DNA of 64,000 nt from an uncultured Eubacteriales bacterium (lineage in GTDB: Bacteria > Bacillota > Clostridia > Oscillospirales > CAG-272): contig CAKRPQ010000001.1 in NCBI GenBank assembly GCA_934385225.1, positions 1 to 64,000 of the forward strand, in the 5' to 3' direction. The notes under the pieces were generated by a model, which was not told the DNA's origin, made no database searches, and saw nothing but the letters and a program-made list of their open reading frames with translations. Position 1 is the stretch's first letter; each line of letters starts with the position of its first letter. Below, piece after piece: positions 1 through 9,672 of the stretch. The translations under genes were made by a program, and so were the position numbers.

Positions 1-30
1 GATTGCCCCCGCTCTCACGGGAACTCCGTT

Positions 31-59
31 ATTATACTACACCGCCCTCGCTTTGTCAA
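31..59 (-). promoter_or_regulatory. Minus-strand sigma-A promoter reading out of the window
   Basis: On the minus strand a perfect TTGACA (complement of 54-59) and TATAAT (complement of 31-36) are 17 bases apart. Transcription would run left off the window edge, so a gene divergent from the ribokinase probably lies just outside. Confidence 0.7.
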
Positions 60-98
60 GGGGTTTTTGCAAAAAAATCCGATTTTTTCAAAAAAATA

Positions 99-127
99 TT
101 GAAAAAAGGCGCACGCGATGTTATAAT
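99..127 (+). promoter_or_regulatory. Promoter of the ribokinase gene
   Basis: TTGAAA at 99-104 and TATAAT at 122-127 with a 17-base spacer, about 50 bases before the start codon at 177. Confidence 0.7.
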
Positions 128-176
128 AAGAAAAAAGCTGATTTTTCACTACATTATTATATACGGAGGTCACGGA

Positions 177-1112
177 ATGAAAAAAAGAATTCTTGTCGTA
201 AGCAGCGCAAACATGGATCTTGTGATGAACGTTCCGCGCTTACCGCTTGCGGGCGAAACACTGCTCGCCGACGGCTCATACAGGCTTGTCCCGGGCGGAA
301 AAGGCGCAAACGCCGCCATTGCCGTCGAAAGGCTCGGCGGCGACTGCGTTTTCTGCGCAAAAACGGGGCGCGACGCAAACGGCGAGGCTCTCCGCAAGCT
401 ATACGCGTCCGAGGGCATCAATATGTCCGCTCTCCGCTCGACGGACGAAGCCGCAACGGGGCTTGCCGCGATAACGGTCGAACCTGACGGCACAAACAGG
501 ATAACGGTCTTCCCCGGTGCGAACAATCTTCTGAACGCCGACGACGCCGAGGAGGCTCTGCTCTGCTACCCCGACGCGCTTTTCACGAATTTCGAAGTTC
601 CCGACGAGGCTGTTCTGACCGCGGCTCACTTTGCGGCAAAGAAAGGCGTGCCTATCGTCATTGACGCGGGCCCCGCAAAGCCCGACTTTCCGTTCGAAAA
701 GCTCCCTCCGCTCGAAATTTTCTCGCCGAACGAAACCGAAACGGAAATTCTGACGGGCGTATTGCCCTGTGGCGCGGACGAAGCCCTGCGCGCGGCACTA
801 AAACTGCAAAATCTCGTAAAATCACACTATTATGTAATAAAACTCGGTGACAGAGGCGCGCTCGTCTATGACGGAAAATATTACAACATCGCCTCGTCCT
901 ACACCGTAAAAGCCGTAGACACGACGGCGGCGGGCGACGCCTTCACCGCGGCTCTGACGCTCGAATATCTGCGCAGCGGCAACATAATGCACTCGTGCAG
1001 ATACGCAAACGCCGTCGGCGCGCTCGTTGTAAGCCGCGCGGGCGCGAGTACGTCGATACCGACCGAGAAGGAGCTTGCGGAATTTATAAAGGAAAACGAA
1101 ATTAAAATATAA
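177..1112 (+). CDS. rbsK: Ribokinase-type PfkB sugar kinase
   Basis: A 311-residue PfkB-family carbohydrate kinase, most like ribokinase, which phosphorylates D-ribose in the cytoplasm with ATP. PfkB signature 1 (PGGKGANAAIAVERLG) lies at residues 39-54. Signature 2 (DTTAAGDAF) lies at 248-256 with the catalytic Asp near 254. The start at 177 is preferred over the upstream in-frame extension because a clear GGAGG lies about 8 bases ahead and the protein then begins at the family's usual MKKRILVVSSANMD. The gene is single, with its own promoter and terminator. No ribose transporter is adjacent, so substrate is uncertain; another pentose or nucleoside is possible. Confidence 0.85.
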   Translation: MKKRILVVSSANMDLVMNVPRLPLAGETLLADGSYRLVPGGKGANAAIAVERLGGDCVFCAKTGRDANGEALRKLYASEGINMSALRSTDEAATGLAAITVEPDGTNRITVFPGANNLLNADDAEEALLCYPDALFTNFEVPDEAVLTAAHFAAKKGVPIVIDAGPAKPDFPFEKLPPLEIFSPNETETEILTGVLPCGADEALRAALKLQNLVKSHYYVIKLGDRGALVYDGKYYNIASSYTVKAVDTTAAGDAFTAALTLEYLRSGNIMHSCRYANAVGALVVSRAGASTSIPTEKELAEFIKENEIKI

Positions 1113-1117
1113 AATCA

Positions 1118-1147
1118 GGCGGGTCTTTTACTGACCCGCCCTTTTTT
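1118..1147 (+). terminator. Intrinsic terminator after the ribokinase gene
   Basis: GGCGGGTC (1118-1125) pairs with GACCCGCC (1133-1140) around a 7-base loop and is followed by six T. It overlaps the 3' end of the convergent gene by a few bases. Confidence 0.85.
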
Positions 1148-3581
1148 ACTTTTTATTCGCTTTTGATTTCTTTATTCCGATAACGGCTACGACAGCGACT
1201 GCGACAGCGACCGCGACTACGACGACAGCTGCTACGACAACAATCGCGACAACAGGCATACCGCCTTCGGCGGGTTCTGTTTTCGGCTCGGAATCGGTTT
1301 TAGATTTGTCCGTATCGACGCTTGCCGCCTTCGTTCCGACGACAGCTTCGGTGTAGTACGGATCGTCCTTTGCTTTCGGGTCGTTATCGACGATGATATG
1401 ATACTTCGGCTCGCGCGTTTCGACCTCTTTCGTCTCCGTACCGTTGCCCGACGACGAATTTTTCTCGTCCTCGTTCTGTTCGGGAGGCGTGCAGATAGCG
1501 GCTTCGGGCATTCCCGCCGATATATCGGCACTCTTTACGCCAAGCTCACCCGCAAGCGCGCTCGCCGCAGAGTCAGGCGCACCGTAGACGGCTCTCAAAT
1601 TCATACAATCTTCAAGCGTAGAGGACACAAATCCCGTCGTATTGCCCACGACAAGGTTTGCGAGCAGATAGTTATACGCAAAAGTCCACGAGTCAACGCT
1701 CGTAACGGAACGCAGATCGAACGTACCGACAACAGGCTCCTCTCCGCTCGTATATATAGACTTCAATTTATAGCATTTTTCGAACGCACCGCTCGAAATT
1801 TCGATCGGATTGCCCGAAAGCTCGACGCTTTCAAGATTTTTGCACTGGCAGAACGAATATTTTCCGATCTTCGTTATCTTCGGATCGATAACTATCTTCT
1901 TTATGTCGTTTTTATATGAGAACCACGGCTGTTTTTTAGAACCGCCGCCGTAATAGTTTACGATGTCGTAAAGTTCGCCCGAACCGATGATACGGAGCGT
2001 TCCCGTCTCCGCGTCAAAGGACGCGATGGCGGAACCTCCCGCCGTCTGTGTATCGGGATTGATATATTCGTAGTATTCGTAAATATCCGTCGGGTCTGCC
2101 GCGTTAATAAGATTGTACTTATTATCCTTTGCGAAAGCAAGCGTCGTATCGTTTATGTCGGCGACGATATTCTCGCAGCCGATGAAAGCGATGTCGTTAA
2201 GCGTAATATCACCCGATTTCAGCTTTACGGTCTTTATTCCCGTGTTTTTAAGGATTCCCGCGGGATAGTTGCTTATCATTGTGAGATTCGCAACGCCCTC
2301 CTCAGGCTCTTTGCCTATCCTGTAAACGGAGGTAAGCGACGTGCAGTTTTCAAACGCCCCCTGATCTATCTTTCCGATGTTTATACCTATAATCACCGTG
2401 CGGAGTGCGGCGAAGTCTTTGAACGCTCTATGCGACACCTTATGAATACCGCTGCCTATAATAACCTGCTCGCACTTATCCTTATATTTTGAATATTTCG
2501 TTCCGCTGTCGGAAACGCTGTTCTGATTTCCCGTTTCGTTATAACCCGATGCGTTGCTTTTGAACGCAAGCGTCTTTTCCGCTTCGAACCACGCCCAATA
2601 GGTGTTGACTATTGTCATTCCTTCGTATTTCGTTGTCATAAGGCCTTTGTCGTCAGCCTTTTCGAAATCCCACGCGGCAAAGACCTCTTCGGGATCAAGT
2701 TCTACCGTTACAGTTCCCTCGATTAGAGTTTTTCCGCTCCCGATATCGACAAACTCATAGCCTTTCTCCTTTGCAAATTCGTATGCCGTGGAGTTCTCAT
2801 ATCCTACGACGGTGAAAAGCTGCGGACAGGAATTAAAAGCGGAAGAGTTTATTTTCGTGTCACTGCTCTCAAACGTGATCTTTTTAAGGCTTCCGTTCGA
2901 TTTGAATGCGTTTTCGCCTATACTTTCTACCGTTTCGGGGAAAACGATTTCCTTAAACTTATTCGATTTGAAGCACTCGGTCGAAATGCTTTTAACATTC
3001 TCGCCGAACACGATATTACTGAATTTCGCGCTGTCAAAGCAGTAGTATCCGAGCTCCTTCATGCCCGAAAGATCTACCGTGCCCTTCGGCGTTCCCTCTT
3101 TTCCGAACGTGTCGAACGAAGAATCGCACTCAAAGGTCGCGTAGCCCGTCTTTATAAAGCTGTCTGGCACCACTACCGTACGCAAGGACGAAATGACCAT
3201 ATAGACTCCGCCCGTTGCGGCTGTAATTCCGTCACCGAACACTATCTTTGTTATTTTTCCGCCGCCGTACCAGGGGGCATTCTTGTTGTTTCCCCAGCCG
3301 ATGCCCTTGCCGTCAGCCTCTCTTCCTTCGACGACGGTTGTTTTTACCCCTGATGATGCGTTGTCTATCTCGAAGTAAAGGACTTTTTCGTCGTCCTCTT
3401 CCTCAATATGCCATTTTATGTTCGTTGCCTCGCCCTTTTCGGTTACGGTGTATCCCTCGGTAAGTTCGGGAGTTTCCGCGTCCTCCGCCGACACCGCAAA
3501 AATCAGAGCCGACAGCAATAAAAGGATCGGAAGCACGGAAAATGCGATTTTAATGATTTTTTTCTTCATTATACTATTCAT
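1146..3581 (-). CDS. BspA-type leucine-rich-repeat surface protein
   Basis: An 811-residue secreted, membrane-anchored protein. It starts with a lysine-rich signal peptide and hydrophobic stretch ending near AVSA. Two blocks of BspA/LRR_5-type repeats follow, recognisable by recurrent phrases such as KITKIVFGDGI, VESIGENAF and KITKIGKYSF. The C-terminus has an acidic linker, a Val/Ala-rich transmembrane helix and a short basic tail. Such proteins usually face outward and bind host or other surface ligands; the ligand here is unknown. The start at 3581 was chosen because GGGAG stands about 7 bases upstream. It begins 1 base after the stop of the preceding glycosidase gene, so the two are probably co-transcribed. 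Confidence 0.8.
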   Translation of the reverse strand: MNSIMKKKIIKIAFSVLPILLLLSALIFAVSAEDAETPELTEGYTVTEKGEATNIKWHIEEEDDEKVLYFEIDNASSGVKTTVVEGREADGKGIGWGNNKNAPWYGGGKITKIVFGDGITAATGGVYMVISSLRTVVVPDSFIKTGYATFECDSSFDTFGKEGTPKGTVDLSGMKELGYYCFDSAKFSNIVFGENVKSISTECFKSNKFKEIVFPETVESIGENAFKSNGSLKKITFESSDTKINSSAFNSCPQLFTVVGYENSTAYEFAKEKGYEFVDIGSGKTLIEGTVTVELDPEEVFAAWDFEKADDKGLMTTKYEGMTIVNTYWAWFEAEKTLAFKSNASGYNETGNQNSVSDSGTKYSKYKDKCEQVIIGSGIHKVSHRAFKDFAALRTVIIGINIGKIDQGAFENCTSLTSVYRIGKEPEEGVANLTMISNYPAGILKNTGIKTVKLKSGDITLNDIAFIGCENIVADINDTTLAFAKDNKYNLINAADPTDIYEYYEYINPDTQTAGGSAIASFDAETGTLRIIGSGELYDIVNYYGGGSKKQPWFSYKNDIKKIVIDPKITKIGKYSFCQCKNLESVELSGNPIEISSGAFEKCYKLKSIYTSGEEPVVGTFDLRSVTSVDSWTFAYNYLLANLVVGNTTGFVSSTLEDCMNLRAVYGAPDSAASALAGELGVKSADISAGMPEAAICTPPEQNEDEKNSSSGNGTETKEVETREPKYHIIVDNDPKAKDDPYYTEAVVGTKAASVDTDKSKTDSEPKTEPAEGGMPVVAIVVVAAVVVVAVAVAVAVVAVIGIKKSKANKK

Positions 3582-3582
3582 T

Positions 3583-5523
3583 TTACTCTCCCTCACTTCT
3601 TATTTCGGCAAATTTTGCTCCGAGCGCGTCGCGGTCAAGGAAGATGCCGCTTGCCCACATTTTTTCGTTCTGTCCCCACCATGACGTGCTGTTCTGGCTC
3701 GTCCATGTGAGAATATAACCTATCTTGTAGCCGTCGCTCATCATCTGTTTTACGAGCGCGGTAAAATCGGCGCACGTCCATGTCAGCTCCTGCATTTTTT
3801 TGTTATCGGCGCAGATATCGCCCGTAATACCGAACTCGCCGAGGTTCGTGATCTTATCTGTTCCCATCAGCTTTTCATAAGTCTTTCCGCTGCCGTCGAT
3901 CTCATATGCGCCGCCCGAATACCAGTCGCAGGAGACAATGTCGACATACCCGTCGCCGGGATAGCAGTACATAGCATCTATCCAGCCGTTATTCACGTTC
4001 GGCGAATAGCACCAGACGAGGTTGTCAAGTCCCGCTTCGCCGAAGCGGTCATATATGTATTTCCAGAGGTTCACGCCGTACTCCGCGGGAAGCGTTCCGC
4101 CGTTCGCGATGGAGTACCAGAACCAGTTTGAGTTGATTTCGTGCAGAGGACGCCAGATTATCGGAAGTCCGATATCGCGGCAGAGTTTAAGGAACGCTAT
4201 ATCCGCGTCAAGCTCGTCGTTAAAGCGTGTGTTGTATTCGTCACCTTCGGTAAACAGCTTCTTCCAAGCCGCTTCACCGCCGAAATCACCGCGTACCCAC
4301 GCGTCGTCGCCGTACTGTCTGCTCGGATTTGCAAAATGCGAGCTTATAGTCACGATACCGCCGTTCTCGGCGTATTCGACTATCTCGCAGAATGCTTCGC
4401 TAAGCTGCTCGTCGGTCATCTTGTTATTTTCTTCGCCCTCGGGAGCGTAGAGGCGAAGTCCGTAGCACCCAAGGTCAAAGCCCGCAATACCGGGGTATTT
4501 GCCGTTCGACTTTTCGAAAGAATCAAAAACCGTACTCGGCACTTTCATAGTGTTTGCCTGTTCGCCGAGAATGACTTTATCGCTGTCGTAAACGTCTTTG
4601 AGAACTGTCATAAGCTCCTCTTTCGTGTAGAGGTTCGGCTTGTCGATCTCGCCCTCAAAGGATTTTTTCACATCGGGATTTTTCTCGCCCGATTTTACAA
4701 AATAATCAAAAAATTCGAAGCAGCTCTTGAACGAACCGCTCACATAGAGGTTGCCGTCTTTAAGCTCCGCCTTGTACGGGCAGTAGTCGAGACTTTTCGC
4801 GTCAAGAACGATATATCCCGTCCCGTCCGCGGGCATATTTTCGGCAACTTCCACGCGTTTTCCGCAGAAATTGTAGAAAATGTTATCCGAAAGTCTCTGC
4901 GCGCACTTTGCGTTCGTCGAATAAATTTTATATTCGGAAATGTCTTTTCCTTCTATTTTAATATTCTCAAAAGCATAGGTTTGCGCGTAAAGCAGACCTT
5001 TTTTATTCGGAACGGCTACTTTGCCGTCAAAGAGGAAGTTCTCCGTAAAATCATTGACCGCATTTTCAAGTGCCTCGTCGCTTCCGCCCGCGATAACGAT
5101 CTTGAAGCCGTCGAGCTTTATTATGTAGTCGTTTACACCGAGCATTGAGAGCGCGTTTTTGCTCTCCTCGCGGGTCGTCTCGCCGATAAGGATCTCCATT
5201 TTTTCCGAGGACATAGCGTCGGTACTTATTTTGAGATTTTTGCCCGTGTAGTCCGAGAGAACCGTGCGCACCCTGCTCGCAAGTTCCTTCACCTTGTCCT
5301 TTGCCGTGTCGGAACGCACTACGGTGAAGTCGCCGATAGCGCTCGAAACGTCCGTAGTGTGGATAACGGGAAGCCCGTCTCCGTCCTTCGGCAAATCGCT
5401 TACCGTCAGACGATTATTCGTTATGTCCGTCTCTTTTTTTTCGCCGCACGAGCACGCAGACGCGCAGACAAGCGCGATCAGAGCCGCACATAAAAGAATT
5501 TTTGCAATCGTTTTGCTTTTCAT
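3583..5523 (-). CDS. Lipoprotein with GH26-like (beta-mannanase) catalytic domain
   Basis: A 646-residue lipoprotein with a signal peptide and a cysteine-rich lipobox region (ASACSC). Residues about 60-160 resemble the GH67/GH115 N-terminal carbohydrate-associated domain, possibly repeated once. The C-terminal half is GH26-like: WRPLHE ending at Glu462, the expected acid/base, followed by NWFWY, and NLGEFG with Glu563 as likely nucleophile. The expected role is extracellular hydrolysis of mannan or a related beta-glycan, tethered to the membrane. The start at 5523 has a GGGAG site and gives a normal signal peptide. It is the first gene of a two-gene unit with the LRR protein downstream. Substrate is inferred from family only. 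Confidence 0.75.
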   Translation of the reverse strand: MKSKTIAKILLCAALIALVCASACSCGEKKETDITNNRLTVSDLPKDGDGLPVIHTTDVSSAIGDFTVVRSDTAKDKVKELASRVRTVLSDYTGKNLKISTDAMSSEKMEILIGETTREESKNALSMLGVNDYIIKLDGFKIVIAGGSDEALENAVNDFTENFLFDGKVAVPNKKGLLYAQTYAFENIKIEGKDISEYKIYSTNAKCAQRLSDNIFYNFCGKRVEVAENMPADGTGYIVLDAKSLDYCPYKAELKDGNLYVSGSFKSCFEFFDYFVKSGEKNPDVKKSFEGEIDKPNLYTKEELMTVLKDVYDSDKVILGEQANTMKVPSTVFDSFEKSNGKYPGIAGFDLGCYGLRLYAPEGEENNKMTDEQLSEAFCEIVEYAENGGIVTISSHFANPSRQYGDDAWVRGDFGGEAAWKKLFTEGDEYNTRFNDELDADIAFLKLCRDIGLPIIWRPLHEINSNWFWYSIANGGTLPAEYGVNLWKYIYDRFGEAGLDNLVWCYSPNVNNGWIDAMYCYPGDGYVDIVSCDWYSGGAYEIDGSGKTYEKLMGTDKITNLGEFGITGDICADNKKMQELTWTCADFTALVKQMMSDGYKIGYILTWTSQNSTSWWGQNEKMWASGIFLDRDALGAKFAEIRSEGE

Positions 5524-5708
5524 TTTTCTCTTCTCCCTCTTCCGTGTAAAGTACATTTTACACTTGTTTTAATTCGTCTCGGATTTCATTATAACATTTG
5601 TAACAAAAAAAACGGGCTGTATATTCCCTGTTTTGTATCCTTTTTATAACGACCTGTTTCTTTTTTATAATAATTTCCTCATTTGGCACAATTTTTTTGT
5701 CTAATATA

Positions 5709-5736
5709 ATTATACGCATTTTTCAATATTTGTCAA
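5709..5736 (-). promoter_or_regulatory. Promoter of the GH26-like/LRR operon
   Basis: On the minus strand TTGACA (complement of 5731-5736) and TATAAT (complement of 5709-5714) are 16 bases apart, giving a leader of roughly 180 bases before the start at 5523. I see no clear riboswitch in that AT-rich leader. Confidence 0.7.
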
Positions 5737-5833
5737 GTGCTGTTTACAAAAAAAGAGAAATTTTCACCTTTTTTCACGTGTGCCTACGCAAATTACGGTT
5801 CGCATGCCGCAGAATATATTTTTCCCCGCCCAC

Positions 5834-5862
5834 TTGACATTTTACCGATTATATTATATAAT
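5834..5862 (+). promoter_or_regulatory. Promoter of proS
   Basis: Perfect TTGACA (5834-5839) and TATAAT (5857-5862), 17-base spacer, about 60 bases before proS. With the minus-strand promoter at 5709-5736 it explains most of the 400-base divergent gap. Confidence 0.8.
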
Positions 5863-5922
5863 AGACTGTATATTTATCGTCACGCGGAATCTGCGGGCGA
5901 AAGGCAAACGAGGTTTAAGGTT

Positions 5923-7359
5923 ATGGCAAACGATAAAAAAACCGTTGAGCAGATCACAAATATGGACGTTGACTTTGCGAAATGGTACACAGACATCTGC
6001 AAAAAAGCGGATCTCATCGACTATTCGAGCGTAAAGGGCTGCATGGTAATCCGCCCTTACGGCTACGCTATCTGGGAGAACATTCAGAAAATTCTCGACA
6101 CGCGCTTCAAGGAGCTGGGTCACGAGAACGTTTATATGCCGATGTTCATTCCCGAATCTCTTCTCAATAAGGAAAAGGATCACGTCGAAGGCTTTGCGCC
6201 CGAAGTTGCGTGGGTAACACAGGGCGGCAGCGAAAAACTCACCGAACGCCTCTGCGTCAGACCGACGTCGGAAACGCTCTTCTGCGAGCATTACGCAAAT
6301 ATAATCCGTTCTTACAGAGACCTCCCGAAGCTCTACAACCAGTGGTGCTCCGTTGTCAGATGGGAAAAGACGACAAGACCGTTCCTGCGCAGCCGTGAAT
6401 TCCTCTGGCAGGAAGGTCACACAATGCACGAAACGCCCGAAGAGGCAGTCGCAGAGACGGTCCGTATGCTGAACGTCTACGCCGACTTCCACGAAAAGGA
6501 TCTTGCGATCCCCGTAATAAAGGGACGTAAAACCCCGTCCGACAAGTTCGCGGGCGCGGAGGACACATACGCGATAGAAGCGCTTATGCACGACGGAAAG
6601 TCGCTGCAAGCCGCAACGTCGCACTACTTCGGCGACGGCTTCGCGAAGGCTTTTGACATCACATACACAACACGCGACAACAAGCTCGCGCACCCGTATC
6701 AGACGTCGTGGGGTTCGACCACCCGTATGATAGGCGGCATAATCATGACGCACGGCGACGACAACGGTCTCGTACTCCCTCCCGCCGTCGCGCCCGTTCA
6801 GGTAGTCATTATCCCCGTTGCGGCTCACAAAGAGGGCGTTATCGAAAAGGCGACGGAGCTTTATACGGCACTGAAAGACAAGTTCAGAGTAAAACTTGAC
6901 GCAAGCGACAACTCGCCCGGCTGGAAGTACGCCGAATACGAGATGAAAGGCGTTCCGCTCCGCATTGAGATAGGTCCGCGCGACATTGAGGCGGGTCAGT
7001 GCGTTATCATGACGCGTCACAACCTCGAAAAAGAGACCGTTTCGCTCGAAAATCTCGCGGACACCGTCGAAAAGAAGCTCACGGAGGTCAGAGAAGGTAT
7101 GTATGCAAAAGCTCTCGCAAACAGAGAGAGAAGAACATACACCTGCAAAACGCTCGACGAGATAAACAAAGTTCTTGAAAACGGCGACGGCTTTGTCAAG
7201 GCGATGTGGTGCGGCGACGAGGCCTGCGAGGACGAAGTAAAAGCAAAAACGGGTGTCGGCTCGCGCTGTATCCCGCTTGAAGAAGAACATATTTCAGACG
7301 TCTGCGTCTGCTGCGGCAAACCCGCAAAGCATATGGTCGTCTGGGCGAGGGCATATTGA
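5923..7359 (+). CDS. proS: Prolyl-tRNA synthetase (short archaeal/eukaryote-like type)
   Basis: A 478-residue class II prolyl-tRNA synthetase, which charges tRNA-Pro in the cytoplasm. The start [22 protein letters not shown], the class II motifs (for example [19 protein letters not shown]) and the absence of the roughly 180-residue editing insertion mark the short type. The C-terminal region keeps Cys pairs (CGDEAC and CVCCGK) like the zinc-binding tail of this class. The in-frame ORF extends upstream, but the strong promoter lies within that extension, so ATG 5923 is the real start. A tRNA-Pro gene occurs 9 kb away in the same window. Confidence 0.95.
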   Translation: MANDKKTVEQITNMDVDFAKWYTDICKKADLIDYSSVKGCMVIRPYGYAIWENIQKILDTRFKELGHENVYMPMFIPESLLNKEKDHVEGFAPEVAWVTQGGSEKLTERLCVRPTSETLFCEHYANIIRSYRDLPKLYNQWCSVVRWEKTTRPFLRSREFLWQEGHTMHETPEEAVAETVRMLNVYADFHEKDLAIPVIKGRKTPSDKFAGAEDTYAIEALMHDGKSLQAATSHYFGDGFAKAFDITYTTRDNKLAHPYQTSWGSTTRMIGGIIMTHGDDNGLVLPPAVAPVQVVIIPVAAHKEGVIEKATELYTALKDKFRVKLDASDNSPGWKYAEYEMKGVPLRIEIGPRDIEAGQCVIMTRHNLEKETVSLENLADTVEKKLTEVREGMYAKALANRERRTYTCKTLDEINKVLENGDGFVKAMWCGDEACEDEVKAKTGVGSRCIPLEEEHISDVCVCCGKPAKHMVVWARAY

Positions 7360-7405
7360 TTTCGGTATTTATATCAGTTAAGCCGAACAGGCTTTGACCC
7401 TCCCG

Positions 7406-7452
7406 AAAAGCGACTGTTTCACTCGGCATTGCACTGTGTGACGGTCGCTTTT
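7406..7452 (+). terminator. Possible terminator after proS
   Basis: AAAAGCGAC (7406-7414) can pair with GTCGCTTTT (7444-7452). The loop is long (29 bases) and the T-run is short, so this is only a moderate candidate. Confidence 0.35.
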
Positions 7453-7496
7453 GGCTCTTATTTACAAAATTCGGAAAAGGCAGGAAAGGAGACGCC

Positions 7497-8624
7497 GTGG
7501 TACGTTCATTCAGCATAACAAAAGGGCAGAGAATGCGCATGATCGACCCTGTGCTTCTCGTCTGCACGCTCGTTCTCACCGCTTGCAGCCTGCTCACGCT
7601 CACAGGCACTCTCGGTAATGTGGAAAAGCTCACAAAATCGGGCTACTGCGTTCAGATCGGTGCCGTCGTCGTCGGTCTTGCCGCCATGGTAGTCCTTACC
7701 GTCATCGACTACGAGGAGCTTGTAAACAAATTCTGGCTTTTCTTCTTCATCGCGTCGATCGGACTTCTCGGCGTGACGCTCGTTTTCGGAACAAGTCAGG
7801 GTACAAACCGCAGTTACCTGCGTTTCGGCTCTGTCGGAATACAACCGTCCGAATTTGTTAAGGCTTCGTATATTATCACATTTTCAAAACACCTCGAATA
7901 CGCAAAAGAGCGGATAAATTCTCCGAAAGCTCTGCTCGGCATCGGCGCGCACGCGGGAGTCGTCATCGGACTTGTGCTTGCCTCGGGCGACCTCGGCGTT
8001 GCGCTCGTCTACATAGGCCTCACCGCCGTTATGCTCTTCTGCGCGGGTGTCAGCATATGGTATTTTCTCGGCGCGGGCACTCTGCTTACGGTAGCATTCC
8101 CATATCTGTGGCCGAGGCTCAAAGACTACCAGCAAAAGCGTATTCTCGTCGGGTTCGACCCCGAAAAAGACCCTCTCGGCAAGGGTATGCAGCCGCTTCA
8201 AAGCCGCCAGGCGATAGCAAACGGCGGTATCTACGGTCAGGGACTCTACGGCGGTCACTACTACAAAACTCTTTACGCGTCGCATACAGACTTCATTTTC
8301 GCCACGTTTTGCGAAAAATTCGGCTTCGTCGGCGGGCTTATCGTCATAACGGCGCTCGTTACAATGGTCATTCGCATACTTATGATAGCGCGCAAAGCCG
8401 AAAAACCGTGCGGACGTTTCATCTGCATAGGCGCGGCGGCACTTATAATTCTTCAAACGCTCGAAAATCTCGGAATGTGCATGGCTTTTCTACCCGTCAT
8501 CGGTATCACGCTGCCTTTTATGAGCTACGGCGGCTCGTCAATGCTCTCAATGTACATAATAATCGGTCTTGTCCAGAGCGTCAGGGCACACGGCGGCAAG
8601 TATTTCTTTGAAGTGAACGAATAG
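7497..8624 (+). CDS. rodA: RodA/FtsW-family SEDS peptidoglycan polymerase
   Basis: A 375-residue SEDS-family integral membrane protein with about ten hydrophobic helices, a lipid II glycosyltransferase for elongation, division or spore cortex. Family motifs include SYLRFGSVGIQPSEF, the large external loop with SRQAIANGGIYGQGL and TDFIFA, and the C-terminal PVIGITLPFMSYGGSS. The first two fit RodA best, but SpoVE/FtsW cannot be excluded without a tree. The start is GTG 7497 with AGGAG about 7 bases upstream. Alanine racemase lies three genes downstream, consistent with a wall-synthesis setting. Confidence 0.8.
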   Translation: MVRSFSITKGQRMRMIDPVLLVCTLVLTACSLLTLTGTLGNVEKLTKSGYCVQIGAVVVGLAAMVVLTVIDYEELVNKFWLFFFIASIGLLGVTLVFGTSQGTNRSYLRFGSVGIQPSEFVKASYIITFSKHLEYAKERINSPKALLGIGAHAGVVIGLVLASGDLGVALVYIGLTAVMLFCAGVSIWYFLGAGTLLTVAFPYLWPRLKDYQQKRILVGFDPEKDPLGKGMQPLQSRQAIANGGIYGQGLYGGHYYKTLYASHTDFIFATFCEKFGFVGGLIVITALVTMVIRILMIARKAEKPCGRFICIGAAALIILQTLENLGMCMAFLPVIGITLPFMSYGGSSMLSMYIIIGLVQSVRAHGGKYFFEVNE

Positions 8625-8637
8625 ATAGTATAATAAA

Positions 8638-9345
8638 ATGGAAAACAATAATTTCAAAATGGGTCTGCGCGACGGACTGGCGATAGGTCTCGGATACCTT
8701 TCCGTCTCCTTTGCGTTCGGTCTTTTCGCCGTCAAAAGCGGACTCTCGATAATAGAAACGCTCCTTATTTCAATGACGAACCTCACCTCTGCGGGTCAGC
8801 TCGCGTCCGTCCCGATAATTGCGGGTGGCGGAACGTTTATAGAGCTTGCCGTGTCGCAGCTTTTCATAAATCTGCGCTACTCTCTCATGTCCGTTTCTCT
8901 CTCGCAACGGCTCGGCAAGAGCGTAAAACTGCGCCACCGATTTCTCATCGCGTTCGGGAACACGGACGAAATCTTCGCCGTCTCGATGTCAAAGGGCGAA
9001 AACCTCGGAAAAAAATATTTCTACGGCATTATGATCTGCCCCTACGTCGGCTGGTCGCTCGGAACTCTCCTCGGTGCGGCGGCGGGAAATCTTCTCCCCG
9101 AAATCATCATATCCGCGCTCGGCATCGCCATTTACGGAATGTTCGTCGCGATAATAATTCCCGAGGCAAAAAAACGCATGGCGACGGCACTTTGCGTGCT
9201 TTCAAGCATTGCGCTCGGCTGTGCCTTTAAGTACATACCCTTCCTTTCCGCCGTTCCGAGCGGATTTGTGATAATTCTTTCGGCGGTGCCGATAAGTCTG
9301 CTCTTCGCCGTGATCGCGCCCATTAAGGAGGAACAGGAAAAATGA
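8638..9345 (+). CDS. azlC: AzlC-family branched-chain amino acid exporter, large subunit
   Basis: A 235-residue polytopic membrane protein of the AzlC family (PF03591). The N-terminal GLRDGLAIGLGYLSVSFAFGLFA and the following LTSAGQ region are characteristic. AzlC and AzlD together export branched-chain amino acids or analogues. The proposed start lacks a good Shine-Dalgarno site; a TATAAT at 8629-8634 lies directly before the ATG, so a slightly later start (8659) is possible. It overlaps azlD by 4 bases (ATGA), implying coupled translation. Confidence 0.85.
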   Translation: MENNNFKMGLRDGLAIGLGYLSVSFAFGLFAVKSGLSIIETLLISMTNLTSAGQLASVPIIAGGGTFIELAVSQLFINLRYSLMSVSLSQRLGKSVKLRHRFLIAFGNTDEIFAVSMSKGENLGKKYFYGIMICPYVGWSLGTLLGAAAGNLLPEIIISALGIAIYGMFVAIIIPEAKKRMATALCVLSSIALGCAFKYIPFLSAVPSGFVIILSAVPISLLFAVIAPIKEEQEK

Positions 9346-9662
9346 TACCTTTTACAGACTTTCTTCCCTATCTTCTCGTCATGGCGGGCGTTACATATCT
9401 CGTGCGTATGCTTCCGCTCGTGCTTGTAAAGGGAAAGTTTGAAAACAAAACGGTCAGATCCTTTCTTTACTATATTCCCTATGCCGTTCTCGGCGTTATG
9501 ACCCTGCCCGGCGCGCTCTACTCGACGTCCTCTATGCTCTCCGCGGCGATAGGACTTGCCGCAGCCGTTATCACGGCTTATTTCGGCAGAGGACTGCTGA
9601 CGGTTGCCGCGGTATCCGTTCTCGCGGTTCTTCTCACCGAGATAATTATTCCGATTTTTTAA
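9342..9662 (+). CDS. azlD: AzlD-family small subunit of the exporter
   Basis: A 106-residue protein with about four hydrophobic helices. The early VTYLVRMLPLVLV motif is typical of AzlD (PF05437), the obligate partner of AzlC. It is translationally coupled to azlC through an ATGA overlap and followed after 10 bases by alr. Confidence 0.85.
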   Translation: MIPFTDFLPYLLVMAGVTYLVRMLPLVLVKGKFENKTVRSFLYYIPYAVLGVMTLPGALYSTSSMLSAAIGLAAAVITAYFGRGLLTVAAVSVLAVLLTEIIIPIF

Positions 9663-9672
9663 GAGGCTTCCA

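Noticed and set aside
4141..5148. A 335-residue frame antisense to the GH26-like gene
   Set aside because: No motif or SD; the coding strand carries WRPLHE and NLGEFG catalytic motifs.
5854..7290. A 478-residue frame antisense to proS
   Set aside because: It is the mirror of a conserved synthetase gene, with biased composition and no motifs.
7406..7452. A strong terminator or regulatory RNA between proS and rodA
   Set aside because: Only a 9-bp stem with a long loop and short T-run is visible; kept as a weak terminator candidate, not as an RNA element.
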